A DNA stretch of 64,000 bases from an uncultured Bacteroidales bacterium (GTDB lineage: Bacteria; Bacteroidota; Bacteroidia; Bacteroidales; UBA932), in the NCBI GenBank assembly GCA_944326355.1, contig CALVDO010000007.1, positions 5,001 through 69,000 on the forward strand, written 5' to 3'. Within the stretch, counting starts at the first letter, position 1; the number at the start of each line of letters is the position of its first letter. The notes beneath the pieces are model-generated. The model had not been told where the DNA came from. It saw only the letters and a list, made by a program, of their open reading frames with translations, and made no database searches. Of this stretch, positions 1 to 10,756 are shown in pieces. The position numbers and the translations under genes are program-made.

Positions 1-835
1 CACCTATGAAGTTGACGAGGTCGTTGCCTGCGAAAGCTGTGGCGAGGGCGAATGTGCCTATGAGAACCACCACTTTAAATACATTGATCCTGCAGGCGTG
101 CAGAACCTGCATCAGGATGGTGAAGAACACTAAGCAGATGCCGAGCAGCTCCCATGTGTGTGCGCTTATCCATCCCTTGACTTCCGGAGTCATGAACGAC
201 AGGTCCTTGGCTCCCTTTATGAGAAGGAAGTAGATGATGGCGGTGGCGGCGATGCCTCCGAAAATGCCGATTTTCCACTTGAGCTTCTTCTTGTAGCTGA
301 ATGTGAAAATGAGCCTTGACACATATTGAATCAGGAAACCGAACACGAATGCGAGAGCCACGGACACGAAGATGGCCATTATCACAGAGAGAGCCTTTTC
401 CGTATTCATGTAGTCTGCGAATCCGAGTCCGTCCGCACCTGAAGCGATTTCGAGCATGGAGAATGCGAATGTCGCTCCGAGCAATTCGAAAACCATCGAT
501 ACTGTGGTCGAAGTAGGCATTCCCAGTGAGTTGAACACATCCAGAAGGATGATGTCAGTGACCATCACCGCAAGACAGATGTATATGATCGACTGGAAGC
601 TGAACTGTTCGGGCCTGAAGATTCCGTGTCTGGCGATGTCCATCATTCCGTTGCTCATGATGGCTCCGAAGAATACGCCGATTGCGGCGATGATTATTAT
701 CGTGCGGAATTTAGCCGCCTTTGATCCGATTGCGGAGTTGAGAAAATTTACCGCGTCGTTGCTGACGCCAACCCACAGGTCGGATACTGCAAGTACAAAG
801 AGGAAAATAACGAATCCCAAGTAAATGAAGTCCAT
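1..835 (-). CDS. Inorganic phosphate transporter, PiT family (3' end outside window)
   Basis: Inner-membrane permease that takes up inorganic phosphate (often as metal-phosphate) using a cation gradient. The reading frame starts at an ATG at 835 and stays open to the left edge, so about 278 codons are visible and the C-terminus is missing. The N-terminus carries the PiT signature, VGVSNDAVNFLNSAIGSKA, around residues 23-41, followed by several long hydrophobic helices. Further in is a second conserved patch, GMPTSTTVSMVFELLGA, close to residue 105. It is transcribed divergently from the response regulator at 1039, with a 203-base spacer that holds a -7-like motif for each gene. This arrangement suggests, but does not prove, that the neighbouring two-component system responds to phosphate. 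Family assignment is firm; substrate is inferred from family. Confidence 0.93.
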   Translation of the reverse strand, partial: MDFIYLGFVIFLFVLAVSDLWVGVSNDAVNFLNSAIGSKAAKFRTIIIIAAIGVFFGAIMSNGMMDIARHGIFRPEQFSFQSIIYICLAVMVTDIILLDVFNSLGMPTSTTVSMVFELLGATFAFSMLEIASGADGLGFADYMNTEKALSVIMAIFVSVALAFVFGFLIQYVSRLIFTFSYKKKLKWKIGIFGGIAATAIIYFLLIKGAKDLSFMTPEVKGWISAHTWELLGICLVFFTILMQVLHACRINVFKVVVLIGTFALATAFAGNDLVNFIG

Positions 836-862
836 AGGCTCATATTTGTGTAAAATTCGCGG

Positions 863-870
863 CAAAGGTA
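863..870 (-). promoter_or_regulatory. Bacteroidetes-type -7 motif for the PiT gene
   Basis: Read on the minus strand this is TACCTTTG, an exact match to TAnnTTTG. Nineteen bases upstream is ATG rather than TTG, a partial match to the -33 element. It would give a leader of roughly 20 bases before the ATG at 835. Confidence 0.42.
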
Positions 871-997
871 TGCAACTATAAATTAATATCATCCTACATC
901 CTGTTAAATTATTGTTACGGATATCGGTAACATATTCTTAACTTTTCTGTAATCAAATATTTCCCTACCCTTGTGTCTCAGTTGTTTGAAAAAGCGA

Positions 998-1005
998 TAC
1001 CTTTG
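998..1005 (+). promoter_or_regulatory. Bacteroidetes-type -7 motif for the response regulator
   Basis: TACCTTTG matches TAnnTTTG exactly and would start transcription about 27 bases before the ATG at 1039. The nearest clean TTG (971-973) is 24 bases upstream, more than the usual spacing. The motif lies inside the longer reading frame that begins at 973, which argues against that earlier start. Confidence 0.45.
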
Positions 1006-1038
1006 CCGCCGGACACATCAAGCAATACAGATTTCATT

Positions 1039-1734
1039 ATGAAGGACAAGATACTGGTGGTGGATGACGAGGCGGACATCCGTGAGATACTTCAGTTCAA
1101 TCTTGAGAATGCCGGCTACGAGGTGGAGTGCGCCGAATCGGCTGAGGCTGCCCTCGCGGTATTCACTCCCGACTGTTCTCTCATTCTTCTCGACGTGATG
1201 ATGGAGGGAATGTCGGGATTCAAGATGGCCGAACTGCTGAGAAAGGAGAGGAAGAGTCAGGTGCCGATAATATTTCTCACCGCCAGAAGCGGTGAAAACG
1301 ATCTGCTGACCGGATTTTCCGCAGGAGGCGACGACTACATTGCCAAGCCGTTTTCCATACACGAGGTGCTTGCGAGGGTGAAGGCCGTGATCAAGAGAAG
1401 CAGGATGAGCTCCGAGAAGGAGCGTGAGGTCGAGCCGATAACCGCCGGGCATCTGAAGATTGACGTCATGAGCAAGATGGTGTACGCCGACGGAACAGCC
1501 ATCCTGTTTTCGAAGAAGGAGTTTGAGATACTCAATCTGCTCGCGAGCCATGCGGGAAGAGTGTATTCGAGAGAGGAGATAATAGGTGAACTGTGGAAAG
1601 ACGCTCCGTATGTCCTCGACAGGACGGTCGACGTCCATATCGCGAGAATAAGGAACAAACTCGGAATATACAAGAATTATCTCACCAACAGGTCCGGCTA
1701 CGGCTATTGCTTCAGCGTCACAGCCGACGACTGA
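1039..1734 (+). CDS. OmpR/PhoB-family response regulator
   Basis: Cytoplasmic transcription factor of 231 residues. Residues 1-120 form a receiver domain: acidic pair D9/D10 in VVDDE, phospho-acceptor D52 in LLDVMM, a conserved LTAR threonine, and the AKPF lysine near residue 102. Residues from about 130 to the end are a winged-helix DNA-binding domain, with the conserved pattern VDVHIARIRNKLG near the C-terminus. An in-frame ATG at 973 would add 22 residues, but a -7 promoter motif at 998-1005 lies within that extension and the receiver domain begins normally at 1039, so I chose 1039. The kinase gene follows 63 bases downstream. The target genes are unknown; the divergent PiT gene is a plausible one. 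Confidence 0.95.
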   Translation: MKDKILVVDDEADIREILQFNLENAGYEVECAESAEAALAVFTPDCSLILLDVMMEGMSGFKMAELLRKERKSQVPIIFLTARSGENDLLTGFSAGGDDYIAKPFSIHEVLARVKAVIKRSRMSSEKEREVEPITAGHLKIDVMSKMVYADGTAILFSKKEFEILNLLASHAGRVYSREEIIGELWKDAPYVLDRTVDVHIARIRNKLGIYKNYLTNRSGYGYCFSVTADD

Positions 1735-1797
1735 TGCGGCTTTTCCTGCACGGGGAATCATTGACGGGTCGGAAATGAAGTCAGACAGAAAACGCAG

Positions 1798-3513
1798 ATG
1801 AAAGGGAAGTGGACATATAAGAAGCAGCTTCTGCTGTATTTTGCCGGAGTATTCACGTTCTTCGCCACCATTATCGTGCTTTTCCAGCTGAGCAGCGCGA
1901 GACGGTACAAGGAGGAGATTCTTCAGTCCAGACTGTCCGCCTATGCGGACATCATCGCGCAGACGGAGGACAGGAATGCCGTCATGCCGCTTCTGCCGGC
2001 GGAACTGAGGGTTACGGTGATGCTGAAGGACGGGACCGTGATATTTGACTCCAGGGCCGACGTGGACTCTCTGGACAACCACCTGATGCGTCCCGAGGTG
2101 CAGAAGTCGATAGGAGGGACTGAGGGATTCTCCATAAGAGTCTCTGACACCACGGGCATTTCCTATCTGTATTTTGCCAAGTCCTACGGAAGTTTCGTGG
2201 TCAGAGTCGCACTTCCGTATGAGACTGACGTGAGGCGCTTTTTCCAGCCGGACGCCCTGTTCCTCATCCTCGTGTTCTCTCTGTTTGTGGTCGCCCTTTT
2301 CTCCATAATATTCCTTGCGGACCATTTCGGGGAAGGCATCTCGAGGCTTCACGGTCTGGCAGAGGCTGCAGAAAAGGGGGCCGTGGACTATGACAAGATA
2401 AGTTTTCCGGACTCCGAGCTCGGCGCCATAGGAGACAAGATGCTCGAGAGCTACCGCAGGCTGGAGCAGAGCAACAGGATGATCGCGCTGGAAAAGGAGC
2501 GGCTTCTCCTGCATATACATTATCATGACGGAGGAATAGCGATATTTTCCCCGGACCGGGAGAAGCTCTATGCCAACTACAAGTTCATCCAGTTCGTCAA
2601 CACTCTCCTGGACAGGCCGACTCCCGACATCAATGACATCTGGAAGAGTCCGGTGTTCGCCCCTCTTTACGAATTTCTGGATCACAGCATACCGGTAAAG
2701 ACGGACTACCCTCCGGTATTCCGCTTCAAACACGCCAAAGGGGCGCGGAATTACGACATCCAGATGCTCATATACCCGGACAACGGCTTTGAGATCACGA
2801 TAAGCGACGTGACGGAGGCGGAGAAGAACAGGAACATGAAGCAGCAGATGACAAACAACATCGCGCACGAGCTCCGCACTCCGGTCAGCAGCATACGCGG
2901 GTATCTCGAGACGCTGATTTCATGTCCTGACATCTCCGAAGAGAGGAGGCAGGTTTTCATCGACAGGGCCTATGTCCAGACGCTGCGCCTGTCGGATCTC
3001 ATCAGGGACATTGCCTTGATAACTAAGATAGAGGAGGCTCCGGAGCAGCTGCAGAAAGAGAAGGTGAGCCTCAAGGCGGTGTCGGACGAGATATTTGAAG
3101 AGTTCCGCGAAGTGCTTGGGACGCACAGGATTCGTGTCGAGAACAGGCTGACGGACGACCTCGTCATACGCGGCAACACCACGCTCATTTACTCCATCTT
3201 CCGCAATCTGGTGGAGAACAGTCTGAAATATGCGGGAGAGGGGATACTCATACATCTGGAATGCTATGCAAAGATTGACGGCCATTACCACTTCACTTAT
3301 TATGACACTGGCCGGGGTGTGAGCGAGGAACATCTGTCGCGTATCTTCGAACGCTTCTACCGCGTGTCCGAAGGCAGGACGAGAGATGCGGGAGGTTCAG
3401 GTCTCGGGCTGTCAATCGTCAGGAATGCGGTGGCTTTTCACGGCGGCGACATCCGTGCCGTCAACCGTAGTGAAGGCGGTCTCGAATTCATCTTCTCGCT
3501 AAAGATCTCCTGA
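1798..3513 (+). CDS. Membrane sensor histidine kinase, partner of the upstream regulator
   Basis: Transmembrane histidine kinase of 571 residues. A first membrane helix lies around residues 11-31, a periplasmic sensor segment of about 115 residues follows, and a second helix lies around 147-172. Next come a HAMP/PAS-like linker, the phospho-acceptor H357 in IAHELRTP, and a HATPase domain with an N-box (FRNLVENSLKYA) and G-box (GGSGLGLS). This is the PhoR-like class that pairs with OmpR-type regulators. An 8-codon open frame at 1775-1801 overlaps its start as ATGA and may couple translation to the upstream message. The signal is unknown; the divergent phosphate permease makes phosphate an obvious but untested candidate. 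Confidence 0.93.
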   Translation: MKGKWTYKKQLLLYFAGVFTFFATIIVLFQLSSARRYKEEILQSRLSAYADIIAQTEDRNAVMPLLPAELRVTVMLKDGTVIFDSRADVDSLDNHLMRPEVQKSIGGTEGFSIRVSDTTGISYLYFAKSYGSFVVRVALPYETDVRRFFQPDALFLILVFSLFVVALFSIIFLADHFGEGISRLHGLAEAAEKGAVDYDKISFPDSELGAIGDKMLESYRRLEQSNRMIALEKERLLLHIHYHDGGIAIFSPDREKLYANYKFIQFVNTLLDRPTPDINDIWKSPVFAPLYEFLDHSIPVKTDYPPVFRFKHAKGARNYDIQMLIYPDNGFEITISDVTEAEKNRNMKQQMTNNIAHELRTPVSSIRGYLETLISCPDISEERRQVFIDRAYVQTLRLSDLIRDIALITKIEEAPEQLQKEKVSLKAVSDEIFEEFREVLGTHRIRVENRLTDDLVIRGNTTLIYSIFRNLVENSLKYAGEGILIHLECYAKIDGHYHFTYYDTGRGVSEEHLSRIFERFYRVSEGRTRDAGGSGLGLSIVRNAVAFHGGDIRAVNRSEGGLEFIFSLKIS

Positions 3514-3564
3514 CGAAGGTCTCGGCTTTTCCGTATGCGGACCCAAAATTTTTCTTGTTTCATA

Positions 3565-3597
3565 TCAGGCTCTTCCGGATTGTCCGAAAGAGCCTGA
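3565..3597 (+). terminator. Hairpin between the kinase gene and the ATP synthase operon
   Basis: A perfect 10-bp stem (tcaggctctt / aagagcctga) extends after one mismatch into four more pairs around a TTG loop. No T-run follows directly on either strand, so it is a terminator-like hairpin rather than a textbook intrinsic terminator. The rest of the 195-base spacer shows no gene. Confidence 0.45.
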
Positions 3598-3696
3598 CAT
3601 TTGTCTGAAGTGCTCCGGACGGCGTTTTTCACTATTTTTTCTGTCCGTAGACGATGGTCTTGGCATGTTTTTTTCAATATGTGGGCGCGATTTTAA

Positions 3697-5232
<1,536 letters not shown>

Positions 5233-5248
5233 CCCCTGATTTGCATTA

Positions 5249-5512
5249 ATGAGTCGGATTATGGATGCAGTTGACATATATCTCAACATAACCTCGCCGG
5301 ACATGTCTCTCACAGGCATGATGGTCTCGAGGGTGTCGCTTCCGGGGATTTGCGGCAGTTTTACCGTCCTTCCGGGGCACGCTCCGATGATCTCGGCGCT
5401 GACTGAGGGCGACATAGAATATGTGGCCGGCGGCGAGATCTCATCGACGCACATAAAGTCGGGTTTCGTGGAGATCAGTGACAACAGAGTGTCCGTCTGT
5501 GCGGAAATATGA
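5249..5512 (+). CDS. atpC: F1Fo ATP synthase subunit epsilon, short form
   Basis: Central-stalk subunit that couples gamma rotation to the c-ring. Only 87 residues, against 130-140 in E. coli and Bacillus. The visible part is the N-terminal beta-sandwich, with the conserved LPGICGSFTVLPGHAPM segment at about residues 30-46 and a typical second half (VEISDNRVSVCAE). The C-terminal two-helix domain, which in other bacteria regulates ATP hydrolysis, is absent. Short epsilon proteins are usual in Bacteroidetes, so this is lineage-typical rather than a truncation. A start at 5261 (MDAVDIYLNI) is also possible. Confidence 0.93.
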   Translation: MSRIMDAVDIYLNITSPDMSLTGMMVSRVSLPGICGSFTVLPGHAPMISALTEGDIEYVAGGEISSTHIKSGFVEISDNRVSVCAEI

Positions 5513-5525
5513 TTTGGAGGTGCTG

Positions 5526-6656
5526 ATGATGAAATTCAATCTCATGAAGATGGTGGCGGCGCTCATTGCCCTGACCCTTTCCCTCGCTCTGGCGTCCGAT
5601 GCGGCGGCAGGCACGGAGGATGCGGCTCAGGACGCGGGCGTACCCGTTCCGGAGACCGCTGCGTCTGAAGCGGAGGCGGGGTCTGAGGCGGAGGATTTCG
5701 ACATCCAGTCCCTGCTTTTCGGACACATACAGGACAGCTACGAGTGGCATATCACGGACATCGGAGACAAGAGCATACGCATCTCTCTGCCTGTGATCGT
5801 GCGCAGCAGCACCGGGTGGCACTGCTTCATGTCCTCGAAGCTTGAGGACGGGGCTGAGTATGAGGGGCTCTTCATCTCCTCTTCGGACAGGAATGAGGGC
5901 AAGATAGTGGAGCTGGACGCTTCAGGACAGGAGGTCAGGCCTCTGGACATCTCAATCACCAAGAACGTTCTCGCCCTGATGATCAACAGCGCGATTCTTG
6001 TCATACTGATTCTCGCATGCGCGCGATGGTATCGCAGGCATGACGCGCTCGGCGAGGCCCCTTCAGGGGTGGCGGCAGTGCTCGAGCCTGTGATAGAGAT
6101 GATAAACGACGACGTGATCAAGGATTCGGTAGGACCGGACTACGCGAAATATTCCCCGTATCTTCTGACCGTGTTCTTCTTTATCCTCATCAACAATCTC
6201 ATGGGCATTGTGCCGTTCTTCCCCGGCGGAGCCAATGTGACGGGCAACATAACCATCACTTTCGTGCTGGCTCTCATCACCTTCCTGCTTGTCAACCTCA
6301 CCACCTGCAGGCACTATTGGAAGGACATATTCTGGCCGGACGTGCCCCTGTGGCTGAAGCCGATAATCGTCCTGATAGAGATCTTCGGGGTGTTCACCAA
6401 GCCTTTCGCGCTGATGATAAGGCTCTTCGCCAACATAATGGCGGGTCATTCCCTGATACTCTGCGTGGTGGCCATAATATTCATCACGGCGAAGATGGGA
6501 GCGGCGATAGCCGGATCGATGACGGTTGTCTCCGTCGTATTCGGAGTCTTCATGGACTGTCTCGAACTTCTTGTGGCTTTCATCCAGGCGTATGTGTTCA
6601 CGATGCTTTCGGCGGTGTTCATAGGGCTTGCGAGGGAAAGGCCGGAGAAGGCCTGA
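5526..6656 (+). CDS. atpB: F1Fo ATP synthase subunit a
   Basis: Integral membrane stator subunit that forms the two proton half-channels against the c-ring. The 376-residue product is long because it begins with a signal-like helix and a roughly 130-residue soluble region, probably periplasmic, before the first core helix. This N-terminal extension is common in Bacteroidetes. The essential arginine lies in the helix LMIRLFANIMAGHSLI near residue 300. The start at 5526 is preceded by GGAGG at 5516-5520; 5529 is equally possible, while an upstream ATG at 5478 would overlap epsilon. It is followed by the c-subunit after a 78-base gap. Confidence 0.95.
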   Translation: MMKFNLMKMVAALIALTLSLALASDAAAGTEDAAQDAGVPVPETAASEAEAGSEAEDFDIQSLLFGHIQDSYEWHITDIGDKSIRISLPVIVRSSTGWHCFMSSKLEDGAEYEGLFISSSDRNEGKIVELDASGQEVRPLDISITKNVLALMINSAILVILILACARWYRRHDALGEAPSGVAAVLEPVIEMINDDVIKDSVGPDYAKYSPYLLTVFFFILINNLMGIVPFFPGGANVTGNITITFVLALITFLLVNLTTCRHYWKDIFWPDVPLWLKPIIVLIEIFGVFTKPFALMIRLFANIMAGHSLILCVVAIIFITAKMGAAIAGSMTVVSVVFGVFMDCLELLVAFIQAYVFTMLSAVFIGLARERPEKA

Positions 6657-6713
6657 CGGCAACGGTGAACATACTGGCGATAACGATGGACAAATGAATG
6701 AAATAAATTGTAA

Positions 6714-6995
<282 letters not shown>

Positions 6996-6998
6996 CCC

Positions 6999-7511
6999 AT
7001 GTCACTGCTGTTGCCGGATAGCGGTCTGCTTTTCTGGATGGTCCTGATTTTCGCCATCGTGGTGTTCATCCTGGCGAAATTCGGATTCCCGGTCATCACG
7101 CGGATGTTGGAGAGACGCAAGGAATACATTGACAATTCTCTGCGCCTTGCCAAGGAGGCCGACGCGAAGATGGGGCAGATGATGGAGGAGCAGGCCCGCA
7201 TGATAGCGCAGGCGCGGGAAGAGCAGAACCGGATACTCAAAGAAGCCGCGCAGGCAAGGGACAGCATAGTCCAGAAGGCTCGGGAGCAGGCTCAGGACGA
7301 GGCCCGGAAAATCCTTGAAGAGGCACGGGTCAAGATAGAGACAGAGAAGGAGAGCGCACTCAGGGAGATCCGCAGTCAGGTCGCCGTGCTTTCCGTCAAG
7401 GTGGCGGAAAAGGTGATCAGACAGAATCTCTCCACGGACAAGGCTCAGATGGATCTCGTCAGCAGAATGCTCGATGAGGTCACCGCTCCGAAGGCCGGAG
7501 AAAAGAACTGA
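6999..7511 (+). CDS. atpF: F1Fo ATP synthase subunit b
   Basis: Peripheral-stalk subunit of 170 residues. A single N-terminal membrane helix (residues about 10-28, LLFWMVLIFAIVVFILAKFG) is followed by a long charged, alanine- and glutamate-rich coiled coil that would reach up along F1 to the delta subunit. The segment near residues 60-120 is rich in QAREEQ- and EEAR-type heptads. It sits between c and delta with only a few bases on either side, the standard position. Confidence 0.96.
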   Translation: MSLLLPDSGLLFWMVLIFAIVVFILAKFGFPVITRMLERRKEYIDNSLRLAKEADAKMGQMMEEQARMIAQAREEQNRILKEAAQARDSIVQKAREQAQDEARKILEEARVKIETEKESALREIRSQVAVLSVKVAEKVIRQNLSTDKAQMDLVSRMLDEVTAPKAGEKN

Positions 7512-7516
7512 ACGAG

Positions 7517-8077
7517 ATGAACGTAGGCATAATATCAGAGAGATATGCCGTCGCCCTGCTGAAATATGTGGATGAGACGGGCAACGGGGAGGAGGTCTAC
7601 TCTCAGGCTCTCCAGCTGGAGAAATGCTTTGCCTCTCTGGAAGAGCTCAGGCTGATGACTGACCATCCCGACGGCACTTCGGACAGGCTCAAGATGAGGG
7701 TCCTGACCACCGCGCTCGGCGGCGAGGGAAAGGCCGCTCCTGAGCTTGTCCGCTTCATGAGGCTCGTCATGAAGAACCGCAGGACAAAATGTCTCCGTCT
7801 GATGCTTCTGATCTTCATCGACCGCTACAGGAGATCCAGGAACATCAATGTAGGCAGACTGGTGATGGCGGTGCCTTCGGAGTCTCTCAAGCGGCGGCTG
7901 ACGGACATCGTCCACGACGAGACCGGAGGCACGGTGGAGCTCGAGACCAGGATTGATCCCTCGATCATCGGAGGCTTCACTTTCGACATGGACTGGGTGC
8001 GTCTCGACGCGAGCGTGGCATCCCAGCTCAAGGCGGTGCGTCGCCAGTTTATTGAAAAGAACAGAAGAATAGTATAA
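7517..8077 (+). CDS. atpH: F1Fo ATP synthase subunit delta
   Basis: Subunit at the top of F1 that joins the alpha/beta head to the b-subunit stalk. The 186-residue length and the start (ISERYAVALLKYV) are typical of OSCP/delta proteins. The C-terminal half holds the conserved pattern DPSIIGGFTFDMDWVRLDASVASQLKAVR near residues 146-174. Sequence identity in this family is low, but operon position between b and alpha makes the call safe. Confidence 0.95.
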   Translation: MNVGIISERYAVALLKYVDETGNGEEVYSQALQLEKCFASLEELRLMTDHPDGTSDRLKMRVLTTALGGEGKAAPELVRFMRLVMKNRRTKCLRLMLLIFIDRYRRSRNINVGRLVMAVPSESLKRRLTDIVHDETGGTVELETRIDPSIIGGFTFDMDWVRLDASVASQLKAVRRQFIEKNRRIV

Positions 8078-8083
8078 TCGATT

Positions 8084-9694
8084 ATGGCTCAAAATATAAA
8101 ACCGAGTGAGATTTCGGATGTGCTGCTCAGGCAGCTCAAGGATATCCGTACGGAACTTAAATTTGAGGAGATCGGAGAAGTCCTTCAGGTCAGCGACGGC
8201 GTGGTCAGGATCTTCGGGCTCGTCAATGCCGAGGCCAATGAGCTCCTCGAATTCGAGAACGGCATCATGGCCGTGGTCATGAATCTCGAGGAAGACAATG
8301 TGGGCGCCGTGCTGCTCGGTCCGACGGATCAGGTCAAAGAAGGCATGACCGTCAGGAGAACTGGGCACATCGCCTCGATTGACGTGGGCGAGGGAATGCT
8401 CGGCAGGGTCGTGGACCCTCTGGGAGTTCCGCTTGACGGACGCGGGCCGATTCAGGGAGAGCTCATAGAGATGCCTCTGGAGAGGAAGGCGCCCGGGGTC
8501 ATTTTCCGCCAGCCCGTGACCGAGCCTCTACAGACCGGACTGAAGGCCATTGACGCCATGATTCCTATTGGAAGGGGGCAGAGGGAGCTCATCATCGGTG
8601 ACCGCCAGACCGGCAAGACGGCCATAGCCATAGACACCATCATCAACCAGAGGGCAGGCTATCTCGCAGGCAATCCCGTCTACTGCATTTATGTGGCAGT
8701 GGGACAGAAAGCCTCGACCGTCGCCAACATCGTGAACACGCTCAGGCAGAAGGGAGCGATGGACTATACCGTCGTGGTAGCCGCCACTGCCGCCGATCCA
8801 GCCGCCATGCAGTATTACGCCCCGTTCGCGGGAGCGGCGATCGGAGAATATTTCAGAGACACGGGAAGACATGCCCTCGTGGTATATGATGACCTGTCAA
8901 AACAGGCTGTGGCATATAGGGAAGTGTCTCTGATTCTGCGCAGACCTTCCGGCCGTGAGGCCTATCCGGGCGACATATTCTATCTGCACTCGAGGCTGCT
9001 CGAGAGAGCCGCGAAGATCATCGGCCAGCAGGAGGTCGCCGAGCAGATGAACGATCTTCCCGAGTCCCTCAGGGGCAGGGTCAAGTGCGGCGGGTCGCTC
9101 ACGGCTCTCCCGATCATCGAGACTCAGGCCGGTGACGTGTCGGCGTACATTCCTACCAATGTGATATCCATCACGGACGGGCAGATCTTTCTGGAGACGG
9201 ACCTCTTCAACCAGGGATTCAGGCCTGCCATCAATGTCGGAATCTCCGTGTCCAGAGTCGGGGGAAGCGCTCAGATAAAGAGCATGAAGAAGGTCGCCGG
9301 TACGCTCAAGATAGATCAGGCGCAGTACAGGGAGCTCGAGTCGTTCTCAAAATTCAGCAGCGACATGGATCCCGTCACCATGATGGCTCTTGACAGAGGC
9401 CGTAAGAACAATGAGCTGCTCATCCAGCCACAGTATTCCCCGATGCCTGTCGGAGACCAGGTGGCAATCCTCTACTGCGGCACCCACGGCCTGATGAGGG
9501 ATGTGCCTATAGATAAGGTGCGCGACTTCCAGTCGGCATTTCTCGACAGGATGCACGGTGCCCATGAAAAGGATGTGCTCGAGCCCCTGTCTGCCGGCAG
9601 GATAGACGAGGATATCTGCCGTGTGATAGAGGAAGAGGCAGGACATGTGGCAGAGCAGTATAAGAAGAAATCCGGTGTGAAGGCCGGGGCATAG
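8084..9694 (+). CDS. atpA: F1Fo ATP synthase subunit alpha
   Basis: Non-catalytic nucleotide-binding subunit of F1, 536 residues. The Walker A loop is [10 protein letters not shown] near residues 172-181, and the DELSKQ-type Walker B region reads [17 protein letters not shown] around residue 270. It is followed by the [12 protein letters not shown] segment and the alpha signature [14 protein letters not shown] near residue 380. Delta ends 6 bases upstream and gamma starts 10 bases downstream, so the three are almost certainly one message. Confidence 0.98.
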   Translation: MAQNIKPSEISDVLLRQLKDIRTELKFEEIGEVLQVSDGVVRIFGLVNAEANELLEFENGIMAVVMNLEEDNVGAVLLGPTDQVKEGMTVRRTGHIASIDVGEGMLGRVVDPLGVPLDGRGPIQGELIEMPLERKAPGVIFRQPVTEPLQTGLKAIDAMIPIGRGQRELIIGDRQTGKTAIAIDTIINQRAGYLAGNPVYCIYVAVGQKASTVANIVNTLRQKGAMDYTVVVAATAADPAAMQYYAPFAGAAIGEYFRDTGRHALVVYDDLSKQAVAYREVSLILRRPSGREAYPGDIFYLHSRLLERAAKIIGQQEVAEQMNDLPESLRGRVKCGGSLTALPIIETQAGDVSAYIPTNVISITDGQIFLETDLFNQGFRPAINVGISVSRVGGSAQIKSMKKVAGTLKIDQAQYRELESFSKFSSDMDPVTMMALDRGRKNNELLIQPQYSPMPVGDQVAILYCGTHGLMRDVPIDKVRDFQSAFLDRMHGAHEKDVLEPLSAGRIDEDICRVIEEEAGHVAEQYKKKSGVKAGA

Positions 9695-9704
9695 GAGGCT
9701 CGTC

Positions 9705-10703
9705 ATGGCATCATTGAAGGAAATAAAGAGCAGGATAAATTCCGTAAACGGAACGCTGAAGATCACTTCCGCAATGAAGATGGTGGCGTCCGCCAAACTT
9801 CACAAGGCACAGGCGGCGATAGCCAATATGGTCCCTTACGAGAGGCAGATGCACGAGATACTCTACAGGCTGCTGTCTGACGAGTCGACGCCGACGTGCG
9901 CCGAGTATGTCGAACAGAGGCCTGTGAAGAAGGTCGCGATAGTCGCGGTCTCCTCCAACAGCTCTCTCTGCGGAGCCTTCAACTCCAACGTCATCAGACT
10001 CTTCTTCGAGACGGCTCAGGAATATCTCGACGCCGGGCTTACCAGAGATGACATCCTCGTCTATCCGGTGGGGCGAAAGGTCGCCACGGCTGTCTCCAAA
10101 GACGGATATGTTCCTCAGGGAGACTTCAACCGCCTTGCTGACAGGCATATATATGACGATATCTCGGTTTTTGCCGAGTCGCTCACAGGGATGTACCTTA
10201 AGGGAGAGATAGACCGGGTGGAGCTGGTGTACAGCCACTACAAGTCGTCCTCCTCACAGTATCCGATGAGAGAGACATATCTCCCGTTTGCCGCCGGATC
10301 TGCGGTCGGATCTGCCGCCGGATCTGCGGCAGGGTCGGCGGCGTCGGCAGTCGCTCCCGATGCCGTCCGCGGGACGGGCGCCGTTTCCGGATCAGGCGGC
10401 GGGGAAGCAGACCCCGACGCACGTCGGGAAACAGGGTCAGGAGAGTATTTCAAGGATTATCTGATCGAGCCTGATTCAGAGACGGTGCTGAGGGCACTGC
10501 TCCCGAAAGTGCTTGTGCTCAAGATCAACACTATGCTCCTTGACGCGAACGCCGCCGAGCATGCCGCCCGTACTGTGGCCATGCAGGAAGCCAGCGACAA
10601 CGGCCGCAAGCTTCTTCAGGACCTGTCCCTGCAGTACAACAAGCAGAGACAGCAGTCGATAACAGACGAACTGCTCGACATAGTCAGCGGTTCACTGGCG
10701 TGA
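9705..10703 (+). CDS. atpG: F1Fo ATP synthase subunit gamma with a low-complexity insertion
   Basis: Rotating central shaft of F1. The N-terminal coiled-coil strand (LKEIKSRINSVNGTLKITSAMKMVASAKL) and C-terminal strand (AMQEASDNGRKLLQDLSLQYNK) are well conserved. The product is 332 residues against a usual 285-295. The excess is one block at about residues 195-246, rich in Ala, Gly and Ser and then in charged residues, within the globular Rossmann-like domain. Its first part is coded by a 12-base repeat (10296-10343). The reading frame stays open and both flanks align with the family, so the gene appears functional. It is the last gene of the operon. Confidence 0.95.
   Translation: MASLKEIKSRINSVNGTLKITSAMKMVASAKLHKAQAAIANMVPYERQMHEILYRLLSDESTPTCAEYVEQRPVKKVAIVAVSSNSSLCGAFNSNVIRLFFETAQEYLDAGLTRDDILVYPVGRKVATAVSKDGYVPQGDFNRLADRHIYDDISVFAESLTGMYLKGEIDRVELVYSHYKSSSSQYPMRETYLPFAAGSAVGSAAGSAAGSAASAVAPDAVRGTGAVSGSGGGEADPDARRETGSGEYFKDYLIEPDSETVLRALLPKVLVLKINTMLLDANAAEHAARTVAMQEASDNGRKLLQDLSLQYNKQRQQSITDELLDIVSGSLA
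10296..10343 (+). repeat. 12-bp tandem repeat inside atpG
   Basis: Four near-identical 12-base units beginning GGATCTGCGGTC, GGATCTGCCGCC, GGATCTGCGGCA and GGGTCGGCGGCG encode Gly-Ser-Ala-Val/Ala steps. Because 12 is a multiple of 3, slippage would change the protein length without breaking the frame. Confidence 0.8.
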
Positions 10704-10733
10704 TGCCCGGAATCGGATGAAAATCGGGAGGGA

Positions 10734-10756
10734 AGCGTGGTCCTTGAGGCCACGTT
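10734..10756 (+). terminator. Possible weak terminator after the ATP synthase operon
   Basis: A stem of seven pairs with one G-U (CGTGGTC / GGCCACG, loop CTTGA) extends by two weaker pairs and is followed by TTATGTGTT. The T-run is poor. Confidence 0.35.

Noticed and set aside
1018..2868. Very long open frame (616 codons) on the minus strand opposite the response regulator and kinase
   Set aside because: It is antisense to two genes with complete domain signatures, has low-complexity His/Arg/Val-rich composition and no recognisable domain; it results from high GC and codon bias.
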